Shown here: one piece after another, positions 25,001 to 40,000 of the stretch
How positions within the stretch are numbered: position 1 is the stretch's first letter
Layout of the letters: every line of letters begins with the position of its first letter
Assembly: GCA_963978545.1 (NCBI GenBank)
Contig: OZ021721.1
Span: 114,031,280 to 114,095,279 of the forward strand
Length of the DNA: 64,000 nucleotides
DNA from: Linyphia triangularis
Lineage: Eukaryota; Arthropoda; Arachnida; Araneae; Linyphiidae
Direction: 5' to 3'
The notes under the pieces: generated by a model
Databases searched by the model: none
Seen by the model: the letters and a program-made list of their open reading frames with translations, nothing else
What the model was told of the DNA's origin: nothing
Position numbers and translations under genes: made by a program

Positions 25001-28000
25001 TGAGTGGACATTAAAAATGGGCATTACAATTTTAATTGATATTAAAATTATTCTGTAAAATAAATTTTGAAATATTTGGTAATATAAAAGAAGTGATGTT
25101 CTATCTATAAACCCTTTAACTCTTTCATTTTTAGTATAATTTATAAGGATCAAGTTAAGCACATTAAATATTTATATTACATTAATATTTACATTAAATA
25201 TACACATTTAATTTTTTTTTACATTAAGACCAATTATTTTTTTATTATAAATTTGTTGTTTGGTTACTTTTTATAGGGTAAGATGATCGGGTGTATTCTT
25301 GGGTTCACAATTTTAGGTGGAATGCTCAAAAAAAATTTATTGATTTTTTTTTTTTTTTTTTAAGTTACACTTTTATATGCTTTATTAAAATAATTTACCA
25401 TAAAAATAAAAATAAAAATATTTATTGCATCAACAATACGCGTGGTAATGAACCGGAAACTATCTTTTCTAAAGTATATAATTAAAAAAATTGTTTAGTT
25501 GAATAATAATTTAAAATTTTAATAGCATTTTAGATATTCCATCGTTAATAAAGGAGGAGCAAAACTGTATGGGGAAAATGTATTGCTTGCCTCAGAATAT
25601 TAAAGAAAATAAATTAATAAATAAACAAACATTGATTGCAAAATACTCAATATTTAATATTTTTGAACAAATTACATTTTAATACATTTTAATTTTGTTA
25701 GAATACCACACTCTTTACTAATTAAGATGTAAACTATTGATTTCAAATACACAAATATTTCAATTTCCATTTGCTTAGTTATGAATTTCAATGAAGTTGC
25801 AGTATGGATTTGATACTATCCTTTTCTTCCCAGTAAAAATGTATTTTATTTTTGAAACACCATTTCTTTATAAATTTTTATCAAGTTAATCCATAGTTTA
25901 ATATTCAAATTATCAATAAAAATTAATATTATTTTATTTAAAACATATTTTTGAACAGTTGAAAGAAAAGTCAATTGTCTTATTGGATTTTGAAACTAAA
26001 TCAACATTATCCACATTTTTATACATATCTTTCAAATAGTTAAGATTTGTAAATAAAAATTAAAATACATAATTGGAATATTTGTTTGGTTTTAAATAAA
26101 TCACAGCCTTTTAACACTGAGCTCTGAACATCTCAGTTAAAATTATAATCTTTTCATTTTAAGTTTATTTCGAAAAAAGCAAATATTCGTTGATTTAAAA
26201 AAATATTTTACTTTACAATATTTAGAATAAAAGACATAATCAATTTGTTATATATACCTTGAAAATCACAGGATTTTGGGGTCGGGATCTAATTTTCATG
26301 TTGTAATCGAAAAAATACGGTGTTACTTTTGGCAAAGCATTGAATTCTTCTAAACTTACAAGTACATCTAAGAGCTGCCACCTAAAGAATTCATAACAAT
26401 TGTAAATAATATATATGAGATACTGAATATAATAATTGGAATATAACTTCTTAATACTTAAAATACTTAAAACCATTACCTGCTGTAGTTGTTTTCCATT
26501 TCATCGTAGGGATAGTGCGTCCAGATCATTGTATCTGGATCGGTAAGAAAGAAATGTTCATTTAATTTCTGTTGGAATTTACCGGTGTGGTCCGTGAAAC
26601 CTTTAATAAACAAACAAAATCTTTATGAATTCAAGATACCATAAAGTATAAATAATAACAAAATATACTATAAATTGAAGAAATAAATAATTTTTATTAG
26701 TAGTAGTTGTCCTTTGATTATTAGTAGCAGCTGAAACGTTGTTCATACCTTAACACTAGGCAATTAAGAATTAAAACTTTTAACAATGTTTGTGCTTAAA
26801 GTTTGGATGGACTGCCAGTAGATAAAGAGCTATTTTTTGGGTGATAATTCAAACTATTTTCCCTTTTGAAATTTCTAACATAAAATACATATTTATTAAC
26901 TTCTTAACGTCTAAGATAATTTCTTCAACTTCATTAAACTTATTTTCCTTCTGTGTTGTTCGGATTTATCCTGATTGTATACTGATTTTTATTATTTTTA
27001 ATGCTTGTAAGTTTTAAAAATAGGGTTTCAGAAAATGAATTTTTTAAACGTTTATTTAAATACTTAAGTCAATTTTTTTTTAAATTTTAGTGAGTCCAGA
27101 TCATTGTATCTGGATCTTTAAGAAAGAAATGTTCATTTAATTTCTGTTGGAATTTACCGGTGTGGTCCGTGAAACCTTTAATAAACAAACAAAATCTTTA
27201 TGAATAAAAGAAAATTCAAGATACCATAAAGTATAAATAATAACAAAATATAATATAAATTGAAGAAATAAATAAAGAATTTTTATTAGTAGTAGTTGTC
27301 CTTTGATTATTAGTAGCAGCTGAAACGTTGTTCATACCTTAACACTAGGCAATTAAGAATTAAAACTTTTAACAATGTTTGTGCTTAAAGTTTGGATGGA
27401 CTGCCAGTAGATAAAGAGCTATTTTTTGGGTGATAATTCAAACTATTTTCCCTTTTGAAATTTCTAACATAAAATACATATTTATTAACTTCTTAACGTC
27501 TAAGATAATTTCTTCAACTTCATTAAACTTATTTTCCTTCTGTGTTGTTCGGATTTATCCTGATTGTATACTGATTTTTATTATTTTTAATGCTTGTAAG
27601 TTTTAAAAATAGGGTTTCAGAAAATGAATTTTTTAAACGTTTATTTAAATACTTAAGTCAATTTTTTTTTAAATTTTAGTGAGTCCAGATCATTGTATCT
27701 GGATCTTTAAGAAAGAAATGTTCATTTAATTTCTGTTGGAATTTACCGGTGTGGTCCGTGAAACCTTTAATAAACAAACAAAATCTTTATGAATAAAAGA
27801 AAATTCAAGATACCATAAAGTATAAATAATAACAAAATATAATATAAATTGAAGAAATAAATAAAGAATTTTTATTAGTAGTAGTTGTCCTTTGATTATT
27901 AGTAGCAGCTGAAACGTTGTTCATACCTTAACACTTGGCAATTAAGAATTAAAACTTTTAACAATGTTTGTGCTTAAAGTTTGGATGGACTGCCAGTAGA

Positions 28001-31000
28001 TAAAGAGCTATTTTTTGGGTGATAATTCAAACTATTTTCCCTTTTGAAATTTCTAACATAAAATACATATTTATTAACTTCTTAACGTCTAAGATAATTT
28101 CTTCAACTTCATTAAACTTATTTTCCTTCTGTGTTGTTCGGATTTATCCTGATTGTATCCTGATTTTTATTATTTTTAATGCTTGTAAGTTTTAAAAAGG
28201 GGGTTTCAGAAAACGAATTTTTTAAATGTTTATTTAAAAACTTAAGTCAAAATTTTTTTAAATTTTGCCACTTCTAGTACTTAAGCAACTATAATAAGTG
28301 TTTTTCTTTGTTTATTAAATTGAGATTTTGCAAATGCTATGCAGGATTTTGGTGACGTGTGAAACTAAATTTTTATACCTAACCTTGCATTATGGCACCT
28401 TCTAATATTTCCAACAGATGGGATGGGCACCCAGATTTATTGACGGACATAAAATTATAGAAGTGGATGCATAAGCATTCTGTTCCCCCTTTGTAGTGAA
28501 TGTTTTCTTTTTGTAGTGAATGTTTTCTTTTTGTAGTGAATGTTTTCTTTTTGTAGTGAATGTTTTCTTTTTGTAGTGATGATTAGAATATTCACAGTTT
28601 GGTGTATGAACTTGGAATATTGCAATTAAAGATTTTGAGAGTGGAATAGGATGGAAATATGATGGATTCCGCTTGATTTTAACTTTGCTGGTTAATTTTA
28701 ACTCACTGAAACGGCTGCTTCTTAAGACGTTAAGTACATGTTAGAGTGTTTTTGGATTTGTTATATTGAAATTAAAGATTTTTATGATAAAATAGGGGGA
28801 ATTTCGCTTGATTTATCTATTGTTGGTTCAATGTAACACACTGAAAAAACAGGTATAGAGTTGTTATAAAAATAGAAATCCAATACTTATTTTTAATTCA
28901 TTGATTCTACGGTATCAGAGGCAACGTTAAGAACTTTTTTGTGTTCAGTTTCTGTAATAATTTTATCCTATCTTTCAGAGTGCACGTTTTGCATACCGGT
29001 GTATCAGCGTGAATAGATACTTTTTCAGATTTTGAATGCTTTTTATTTTGAATATTATTAAAAACACTTACATAAAATTACCTATAAAATACTTTTAAAT
29101 GCCGCTGATATTGAGTGCTAATTAAATAGGTTCAAAGAACAATTGAGGTGTTGTGGATATGAAGGACGAACTCAACATCGGGTAAAATTTTTTTTTCAGC
29201 AACTGAATCAAGACCCTTCACAAATTTTACTAGTACACTTTTTATGTTGAGTTCATCCTTTTTTCTCTCTAAAAATATGCAGGGAATAATACCAAGCATT
29301 GAGAAATTAATATATAGAAAACTTTTCAAACGGCGTTTTTCTCAAAACTTTTTTATTTTGAATATTATTAAAAACACTTACATCAAATTACCTATAAAAT
29401 ACTTTTAAATGCCGCTGATATTGAGTGCTAATTATATAAGTTCAAAGAACAATTGAGGCGTTGCGGATATGAAGGACGAACTCAACATCGGATAAATTTT
29501 TTTTTTCAGCATCCGAATCAAGACCCTTCACAAATTTTACTAGTACACTTTTATGTTGAGTTCATCCTTCTTTCTCCCTAAAAATACGTAGGGAATAATA
29601 CCAAGCATTGAGAAATTAATATATAGAAAACTTTTCAAACGCGTTTTCCTCAAAACTTTTTATTTTGAATATTATTAAAAACACTTACATCAAATTACCT
29701 ATAAAATATTTTTAAATGCCGCTGATATTGAGTGCTAATTAAATAGGTTCAAAGAACAATTGAGGTGTTGCGGATATGAAGGACGAACTCAACATCGGGT
29801 AAAAATTTTTTTTCAGCATCCGAATCAAGACCCTTCACAAATTTTACTAGTACACTTTTTATGTTGAGTTCATCCTTCTTTCTCCCTAAAAATACGCAGG
29901 GAATAATACCAAGCATTGAGAAATTAATATATAGAAAACTTTTCAAACGCGTTTTCCTCAAAACTTTTTATTTTGAATATTATTAAAAACACTTACATCA
30001 AATTACCTATAAAATACTTTTAAATGCCGCTGATATTGAGTGCTAATTAAATAGGTTCAAAGAACAATTCAGGTGTTGCGGATATGAAGAACGAAATCAA
30101 CATCGGGTAAAACATATTTTTCAGCATCCGAATCAAGACCTTTCACAAATTTTATTAGTACACTTTTTATGTTGAGTTCATCGTTCTTTCTCCCTCAAAA
30201 TACGCAGGGAATAATACCAAGCATTGAGAAATTAATATATAGAAAACTTTTCAAACGCGTTTTTCTCAAAATCATCTTTTGTTGCGTTCGTCCTTCACAT
30301 CCGCAACTCTTCAATTCCACAATCCACGTATAAGAGATACAAGACTAAAAGATATCGATCAAGTAGAGTATAAATGATGGTACAATTTCCATTGATAATC
30401 GTCTAACAAAGAAGGTGCCTAACCTATTAATTATTCTTTTCTTTCTCAAATATGAATGCTCTAATTATCTAAGCCCTAATAAGCGTTTGGTTATTAGTTG
30501 ACAAACCATTCCCACCAATTGTGCCAAATCCCTTGAGTCACATTGCCAAATAGTATGTTGTATCGTAAGAAAGGGTAACTTAATCACGTTAATCACACTG
30601 CTATAGTTTACTTTGGGGAATTCTCACTGGTCATAGAAACAAATTATTTGACACGAATTGGGATTAATGGTACACCTTATATCACGACAATTATATTTAA
30701 GAGAAAATATTATGGCGCTTTATAAGAACTAATATGCACGCAAGAGAAAAAAAAATATTTATGGAAGGAAATAATTGTCTTGCGAGTTTTTCTGCAAAAT
30801 AAAATTTAGAAAGTACTACTTTACCTACCTATTATATAAAAAAAAATATTTATAAATCAGTATAATTGATTTCATGCATAGTATTTTTAAAACTGGAAAA
30901 ACTTTCTACTCACTCAGTAGTGATATTAGTATTGATTATATCTGAACTATCAGTCAATAATGAAGAAATTTTATATATTTAAAGGATAAGATATATGTTT

Positions 31001-34000
31001 TTAATATGAGAGATTTTCTTTAAGGTACGAGAGCGGCTTAAACACAATTTGCATTTTTTAACGTATTGAAAATATCCAAAACGACACATAATTAAAAAGA
31101 ATACAGCTAGTCCAGACATAATAAAACAAAAAATTTCAATACATATTTTCCAAGGATTACATTGATTCAGAATATGTAAAATGTCGTTTTATTAATGAGC
31201 CTACTTTTCATATAAATTAGTGGGCATGATCGCAGCCTGCATATATAAGATTGCTTCGAGATTGTATTTTTTGGAAGTTCATCCAAGTTACACTGTTAAA
31301 AAAATTTGTCCACCATGCACCAAAATTTGGTTCCCATTTAGCTGCCACCAACATTTGGTGCTTAGTTCAGCGATTTAGTGGTGCTTATGGTCCGAGGTTG
31401 CACCATTAAATCGTGAAACTAAGCACCAAATGTTGGTGGCAGCTAAATGGGAACCAATTTTTGGTGCAAGGTGGGAACAAAATTTTTAACAGTGTAGATT
31501 TTGTTTTCTATTGCTGAGAGATTTAAGATTTTTTAATTTTCCTTCACATGCTTAAATGAGGAATGTATATCATCACATCTTCTAACTTTATTAAATTTTT
31601 TTTTAGAAATAACACAATGTGAAATTTTAAATAAAGTGTTCCTCAGAAGCGAATTCAAGTTTGGCGTTGTATAATGCAATCATCCACAAAAAAACCCAAA
31701 AAAAAACAAAAAAAACATACAACTTATAATTTTTCTTCAAATGCAGTCAAAATTTGGGATCCCCAAAATTTTACTATGGAATTTTTAAAACATAATTTTT
31801 TACACAAAACTGACACGCGGGTTTCAGGATAAATATTTCCAGCATTTTTTTTATTTTTTAAAAAGCACAGTAATAGTATTTCTGTAAAATTCCTTAAAAG
31901 ACAATTATTTAGAATTTATTCCAGTTAGATAATATCTACATCAAAATAAACTCGCATATCATTGTTTGATAGAGAATACCTGGACTCACAGGAGTTAGAT
32001 TGTCATTTAAATGCGTTTCAAGTCATAATGAAATACTACTTTTATCGATACTAATTAAACAACAAATATAAACTAAAATGACTGCATTACTAGCAGAAAT
32101 TTTTAATAAAGAAATAAACAAGTTTAGATTATGAATTTTTATATGTCGTTTATAAGCTTAAAATCATTATTTAACTGTATTATATTAGAGAATTTTTATC
32201 TTTTCTTTGTTCATCTTATGCAGTTTATGCACTAATTCTTAACCCATTATCCGCAAAGAAGTCAAAGTGGCCAGTGGGGCTACCAAGATTTCAGTATTAA
32301 AACTTTCACTGAGAAGTTGTGATAGGATACAGTAGATGACAGTTAATGAAAGTAAAAGTTCAATACAAACTTCGCCTGAGACATTGTCAGAGTATTTTTT
32401 TCATTCTTTCTCTTTCTGTCTTTATACATCTCAAAAGTTCAAAGATATCGATTTTATCCCCACCTCCATACACTTTAATTCTTCTTTTTTTGTTCACAAT
32501 ATCTACCAAAGTATTTGCTTTTAAACATATGAATTTTTACAACAGGTGTCAAAACAGTAATAAAAGCTAATTATCAAAATTTTGAGGAAAATAGCAACTG
32601 GTGTTATTATTATTTTTTAATGTCTTTATATTTTAATTTTTAAAATTATTCAAAGAATCATAAAGACTTTTCCCCTTAAGTTTTGTTAATGATCTTTTAT
32701 TACTGTTGTTTTATCTGTTATAAAAATTCATTGTTTAAAAGCAAATAATTTGATAGACAGAGTGGCTAAATATTAAGCTATGGGGCAAGAATCGCCTGAA
32801 AGTTATTTTACTGAACAGCTAAACTTGCATTGGTTTTTGTGGTCCATTTAGCATGTTTTTAGCTTCGAAAAAAAATTCATATTTTGCTTCGGAAAGATAA
32901 TCATTTATTAATTCCCTTAATTTATGTCATTGGAATGCAGATTAAGTTACATTATATTTTACCAGATACGTGGCTTCGGACCTGTTATTGTGCATAGATC
33001 CCAGTTTTTAACGCTTCGTGAACCAGACTAGTTTCGCTCGCTGAAAGGGTCATTGCTACGCAAAGAATCATCATCAATCAATCAATGCAGATTATGTTAC
33101 ATTATATTTTACCAGATGCGTGGCTCCGGACCTGTTATTGTGCATAGATCCCAGTTTTTAACGCTTCGTGAACCAGACTAGTTTCGCTCGCTGAAAGGGT
33201 CATTGCTAAGCAAAGAATCATCATCAATCAATCAATGCAGATTAAGTTACATTATATTTTACCAGATGCGTGGCTCCGGACCTGTTACTGTGCATAGATC
33301 CCAGTTTTTAACGCTTAGTGAACCAGACTAGTTTCGCTCGCTGAAAGGGTCATTGCTACGTAAAGCATCTTCAGAATGTCCCTGCTCCGTAGACCTAATG
33401 CTTCATTTTTTCGATCCCAATATTTGCCATATTGTTATAACAGCCAGGTATATCAACAGTAATAAAAGCTCATTAACAAAACTTGAGGAGAAGATATGTG
33501 GATGATTTTTAAAATTATAATTTGATAAGTTATTAAAAGCTAGTTTATAAAAACTTTTAAAAATTGATTACAAGACAATCATTTTTCATTTTACTTTTAA
33601 ATGTTGTTACTAAATTATAAATGTTATGTTATAATTTATATGTTATACCTGGAATAAAAATTCAAATGTTTCAAAGCAATACTCCGGTAGAAATTGTGGC
33701 CGAAAAAATGAAGTATTGGGTCGATGGTACAGTACCCCCCAAAAAAAACAGAACGATGGCTATATCTTCGGTTCTAATTATCGTAGAATCTTACGGTTTG
33801 CACCAAAATGTTTTGCTTACGATTTTCTATATATCTGATGCAATTTTTTTTTCTTGAGGGACCGTATACTAAGTAAAAGTAACGCTATCTTCGAAAATTT
33901 CAATACGAACCCTTATTTTTTATCATTTTATTCGATTCAGAATACATCATTTACCCTATATACCAAATTTCAATGCATTATGTTGAAAAACACGTCACTT

Positions 34001-37000
34001 ATGAGCGAAAATATTTCGACCATTTTTTGACCGATCTTCAGGGAGAATTTCCATAAAACGAAAGGTATTTTTAAGGTTCTTCACAGCGGGAGAAATCGAA
34101 CGGTTAAGGTGGCGCGTTTCACGAAGATTAAAAAATACAAGTATTAGTCTAAAATTGCATAGAAGCTACTTGGATTTATAGTGTCATGTTTAAGATTAAT
34201 ACAAAAATAGCAAGTAAATGCAAAAGTAACATAATTTATTTACAACATTAAAGATGTGCATTCTTCACACGAAATAAATAAAATATCGAAAACTGTAATT
34301 GCAGAAATATAACGAATACTACTGATAATTAGAAAATTAATAAATATTAAATGTAGGCATTAGTAAACAGTATTTAGCAAAGCATGAATATTTTACAGAA
34401 ATATTTCACTATAAACACAAATGTAACTAGATCGTTGAAATTATTTATAAAAGGAAAAAGTCACATGATTCAGTAAAATTTTTAAAGAATAACTTATTGA
34501 AATTGCTTAAAAAATGTTGTTTTAAATAAATGGAATTTAAGAAAGCAAATTAAAAAAAAAATAATTATAGTTTACAGAAAAAATAATTAATAATTTAAAA
34601 AACTAAAAAACACGCTTTAATAGAAAATCAAACTAAAAAGTAGAAAATAATCAATAGATTAAAAAACTAAGAAACACGCTTTAATAGAAAAGTGAACTAA
34701 AAAGTAGAAGATAATTTTAAATAAGTTTGAAATAAGAATAGAGTGATTAACAAGAAATATTTATTTTATCGTAAAAAAGCGTGGGGTGCTTTTTAAGATA
34801 TTTTCATAATGGCTCTACTTTTACCAATATCTGTCATTAAATATTTACAAAAATTGACATCAAGCACCCCACGCTTTTTTACGATAAAATAAATATTTCT
34901 TGTTAATCACTCTATTCTTATTTCAAACTTATTTAAAATTATCTTCTACTTTTTAGTTCACTTTCCTATTAAAGCGTGTTTCTTAGTTTTTAAACTATTG
35001 GTTATACGATAATTGAACGTTATGCGATTTTCCACACCTCTAGTTTACCTTGAATTAATCTTTGATAGTTTTCAAAAGTCGTCTACTATACGGTCCCTTA
35101 AAGTGAGCGTTTTTTACATTTTCTCTAAAAAATCGAGAACTAATAGTCATAATGGAAAGAAAAAAATTATGGGGGGGGGGGGGGTTTAGACCATGGTAAA
35201 TCTAATGAAAGCAAAAAAAAAATATGTTTCTATTAAAAAAAAAAAAACTTTAATTGCTTTATTAATTAATAATTAATTATTAAAAAAGAAATTGATTCAA
35301 AAGCTGATTTCTATTTCTGTTTGGCCATTTACAAACTACCTTTTGAAAAAAAAATTACTGAAATATATTAATTATTTAAGTATTTATGGCCAAAAAACCA
35401 ACTTTTTTTTTTAACATTAATTTATCATTTTCTTTTTATCATTTAAATTACAAACCATTCATTAGAAAATTACGAATTTTTGTATTTTGCATTCTTTTTT
35501 AATGCTGAATCCAAATATGGAATAATATTATGAGGTTGCTATTGAACTTTTTAAAGTTTGGTTCTGTTTTAATATGTAGATGACCCCTCATGATAAAAAA
35601 AATTACATACAATTATTAAAAACCTTTCACGATTTACAATGGTACCTTTTGTTTGTTATTTCAACAATTAGAACAAAAGATATAGCTATCGTTCTGTTTT
35701 TTTGGGGGGGGTATTGTACAGGGACATGCTGACAATTTCTCTTAATCTCAAGAAAAAAGCAAAAATTCTCAGATTTAATTTTGTTATTTTCTTTTGTTTC
35801 AAATTAATTTTTTTAAATTAGAATTTAATCTTCAATACAAATATACATAGACGAGTGTCTTTATGTAACCTAGAGCAATTGTCTTCACTAATCAAGATTA
35901 CAGAAACAAAATTTTATTTAGATGTTTTGTTTCTAAGGTGGTGAAATTAAGAATAAGGGATTAAATAAAGGTTAGGGATGCTCATAATTTGCAATCAACT
36001 GAAGCATTTTGAATAGGCACCGAAAAACACCGGACCACAGAAGTTTGTGAGTGGGTAAAGTCATGATAGAGGGAGTTTTTTTACATAAAATATCTTATAA
36101 TTTTAATTATTTTAGCTAATTTTAAAATACGAAAAAAATATTTATAAATCTTATCTAATGACCAAGAATTGGAGATAGGGGTGGGCCTTGACCATCGATA
36201 TCGATAAACAACTGGATAGACTGCTCCATTGTAAATGCAGAGAGAAAAACGCGCCGGTGATTGCGAAGCTGGTGGGATGATTAACCAATCAAAGTTCACT
36301 TTTATAGTTGGATGGAAATGCGAAAAACCTTGTAAAGTGCTAGAGTAGATATTTTTTTGCACATTATTACTAATTAGGGTCTACTATTGACATTTCCTCT
36401 GTGTACAACCCAAAATTTCATTTTCAATCCTCGGCAATCCGTATTTTTATACCACCAACGGTATCTGACAATGGCTTCCTTTTCCCAGCTTTAAGAAGTC
36501 TATCCAGTTGTTTATCTATATCGATGGACTTGACAACATTTTTACGTAGTGGTACGTAGAAGATTGAAACCACTGGTGCAAGAATGTAGTCATTATAACC
36601 TTCATGTAGTGTCTTTTGAATACAAATTGAAATTATAATTCAAAATTGTATTTACAAATATAAAAATGCCGACCAACTACAGGTACAAGATCCATCTAGG
36701 TTGTTATAATTTAAGTTTTCTGAACTATCCTCCAGTATAGATCTAGCGATCTAGCTGTCTTTTAAAACTCTTGACGACAATTTACGATGTGATCCGGCAG
36801 ATTGTTCCACTTATCAATCACTCTAATTCTAGAATCAATCTTTTCTATTTTCCAAGTTAAAATGTGATTTAAATAACTTGTATGCATGACCTCTTGTGCT
36901 GTCAACCGTATGGAACTCTAAGCCCTTAAAATCACTCTGGTATGCCTTGACTAATTTAATTTTTTTTTTCAAATGCATCTTCCGGATAAATATTTTTTTT

Positions 37001-40000
37001 TTGTATCTGCATTAAAATGATTTGAATTGTTCAATATAAATCTCGTTTTTTAATTTAATATGCACATATAAACAGTCTTCTGTATTGTAATATATGAATA
37101 CTTGCCACTTGAAAATGACTATTTCGCATGCCTTATCATGGAAATATTTTGTCATTTGACATCGCGTGATAAAACGCCTAAATATTGGCATCACGAAAAT
37201 ACTGCCACTCAAGTTTCTTAAAGACGTTATTTGGATCCGTGACAATGTGGAGGACAAATGGTACACTTCACCCACTCTCTCTGTAGAGTCATACATTTAG
37301 AAATTATTTATTTGGAGTATTGCCCGAATTCCCATTGATTTCTAAAAGAATGTATTTCCGAGAGTGGAATTTGGAAGTTGTCTCCTAATTGCAAATTCTT
37401 TTCTAGTTTATTGCATTGCTGATTCGAGAAAGTTCCCTTGTCATGCAAAATAGCATACTGTCATCTTTAAATTGATTATTTTGTTTGATGTTTTTCTTGG
37501 AACTTTAGTAATGTTTTCGTTAAAGAGAAATTCTCTGAAAATTCTGATACTTAATCATTATTTGTTTAGCATATCAGACAGTACTTCGATGCTATCAAAC
37601 TATTATATATATTGAATGGAATTTTTAATTTCACAATTGGAGATTAAGTAACAAAAATATTACTGCTTCCGTATCTTCATACTATTGTATTGTATATAGC
37701 GTGGGGTCGGGAACTTTTTCTCTGGTAGTCGGGACCTTTTTTTTTTTCAAAGATACATTATGTTGTATTTCCACGTTTCAGAAGGGAAATAACACTGCCG
37801 CGGAAGGACTTTTAAAGGGAGAACATCAAGTTGCGGAGGGGGGAAAAAATGCACGTTGAACTGTTACTGGAACTGAATTTAAGTCCCTTTAACGTCAGGC
37901 AAATGTTCTATATTATTTGAAATAGGGGTCGGTTATATTGACCTCGCACATGAATTTTGTAATTGATCTGTAAGTGTAATCATACATCTGATGACTACCA
38001 TGAGTTGTTTTCTTAAATAAGTTTAAAAATTCTACCATTTTACTCAATAGAAATTTTCCTTCACTAAAAGTAATAGAATAGAAAAAACTACGCAAGTTAG
38101 CATATATTTTAGAGTTTGAACCACAAAGTAATATAAATTATATTCAATAAGCATTTAATTTAAATAGATTATTGTAAATTTATAATACAATTTGTTATTT
38201 CATTTGAAAATAAGGGAATATTTGAAACAATTCTAAATTTTCTTTTAGTAAGTATTTGTAAGTTTGAATTTGGAAAAACAACATTTAATTTTTTCACACT
38301 AGTATTTCGTTGTGACTGTACCGTGTGCTAATCAGGTATTTTGTTGATCTGCAGTCTTTACTTTAAATTTCAATTATAAATAAGAAATTTACACATTATA
38401 TAAAAGTTGTATCAATGCTAATAGGATTGTGTTTTCACTTAAGTGGATTTCCAGGAAATGAATAAAAGTGTTTCGCGCATTTGGTAATTATCAACAAATT
38501 GGCACTTTCTAAGCTTCATAACTAAAAACTAAAATGTGTAATGATTTTTTTTTTATTTTAAGTTTCTTGAAAAGAAACTACTAATGAAAATAAAGGTTTT
38601 TACTAACTTTCCAATTTTTAAAGATTTTTAAATAGTTCAAATTTTCGTAAAGTTTTCTCCTAAAACAACAATAGGACAGATCTTCTAAACTTTAATAGAT
38701 TGCATTCTTCGTAATCTAAAATTTTATTTACAACTTTCGCGGGATGTTTCAGCCTATAAGATTAAATTCAGTGCAGCTCCAACAAATTTTTAGTCAAAAA
38801 CTTCATTTAATTTTTTTTTTGTAACTTTGTTTGTAAGGTTCCGTGCAAGTCTTTAAAATTTTAATTTTACATTTGGTAGAAAAAAATTAAAATGGTGTTT
38901 AGTTTTTCTTCAGATATCACTTTACTATGATCTCAGTATTACGCATGGTAAATTTGATGTAGATCTGTTGAATTTTACACTCTCGGAGACAGTTCTAACC
39001 ACAATCCAGGTGAATAATTACGAACACAAAGTCTAACCCATTTATTTTCACCAGCGATGTTCTGTAACAAACTATAGAACCTGTTCCCCATAAACAAGTT
39101 TCAATCTTGTAAAGTAAGGTATTCGAGTCACATGTAACATGGCCCTGCCCTCTATCATCGATTTAGAGGGAAAATATTTCTATTCGTCTCAGCGATAACC
39201 CGCGAAACGGCCCTGAACTGAATAGAAACTCGCTGACAAAAGTTTGATAAAATCCTTCGCGGTCGCTACAATCGGCAACTATCGATTATGAAAAGGAGGG
39301 GAGAAGGCAGTAGTCAATTGTCGAACATTGATTTCAGAGTGGTCATGGATACCAGAACAACAGCGAACCATTGACTCAAGCGATCGCATGCTGATTCAAC
39401 GATATCGCTCCCTGTAGAATCCGTCAATTGACACTACTTCTAGTATTGCCCACTTGGAGCATAAAATAAGGTTAATGGATCAGAGCTATGTACTTACACA
39501 ATCTGAAGGAAAGACAATTAGGCTCTAGTTTTGATTCGTATTGATGAGCTTGGGTTTTTGTTTTGGAATATCCGATTTTGGTGTCGCGTATTGATTGATC
39601 AAAATATGATGGTCAAGTGTAAGAAATGCAAGCGTATATATAACAGAAATATAATGTTTGGTTTTGAATGAAAGCTGAAATGGAATGGCTGAGTTAATGC
39701 TTGGAAATGTATGGTAATAAGTGATATTAAAATGAAACCTACTGACCTCAAAGTTTTCCTTGGTTAAAAGCTTTTAAATGATGTTGAGACTATCTCTCAA
39801 CTTACCTTTCTAGGATAAGCTTATCGTAAAAATGTAAAAATATCAAACCTATTGTAAGCTATGATTATGAAGCTTGCTTCTCCATCAGGTACCACCATGA
39901 TGTCTAACATTTATAAAATATTCATATTATATATAGTTTATTTATAATTTCACCAAGTTGTCCATTATAAGAAGGATAATCGGTAAAATAAGTTATATAG

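Noticed and set aside
24956..25162. 68-codon minus-strand frame next to exon 11
   Set aside because: It is intronic AT-rich sequence and overlaps the acceptor of exon 11 in another frame.
29041..30270. CRISPR-like or gene-cluster interpretation of the regular repeats
   Set aside because: The units are continuous 308-bp satellite copies without unique spacers, in a eukaryotic intron.
37012..37296. 94-codon minus-strand frame
   Set aside because: No family resemblance, and the adjacent reverse transcriptase relic is in different frames with disruptions.
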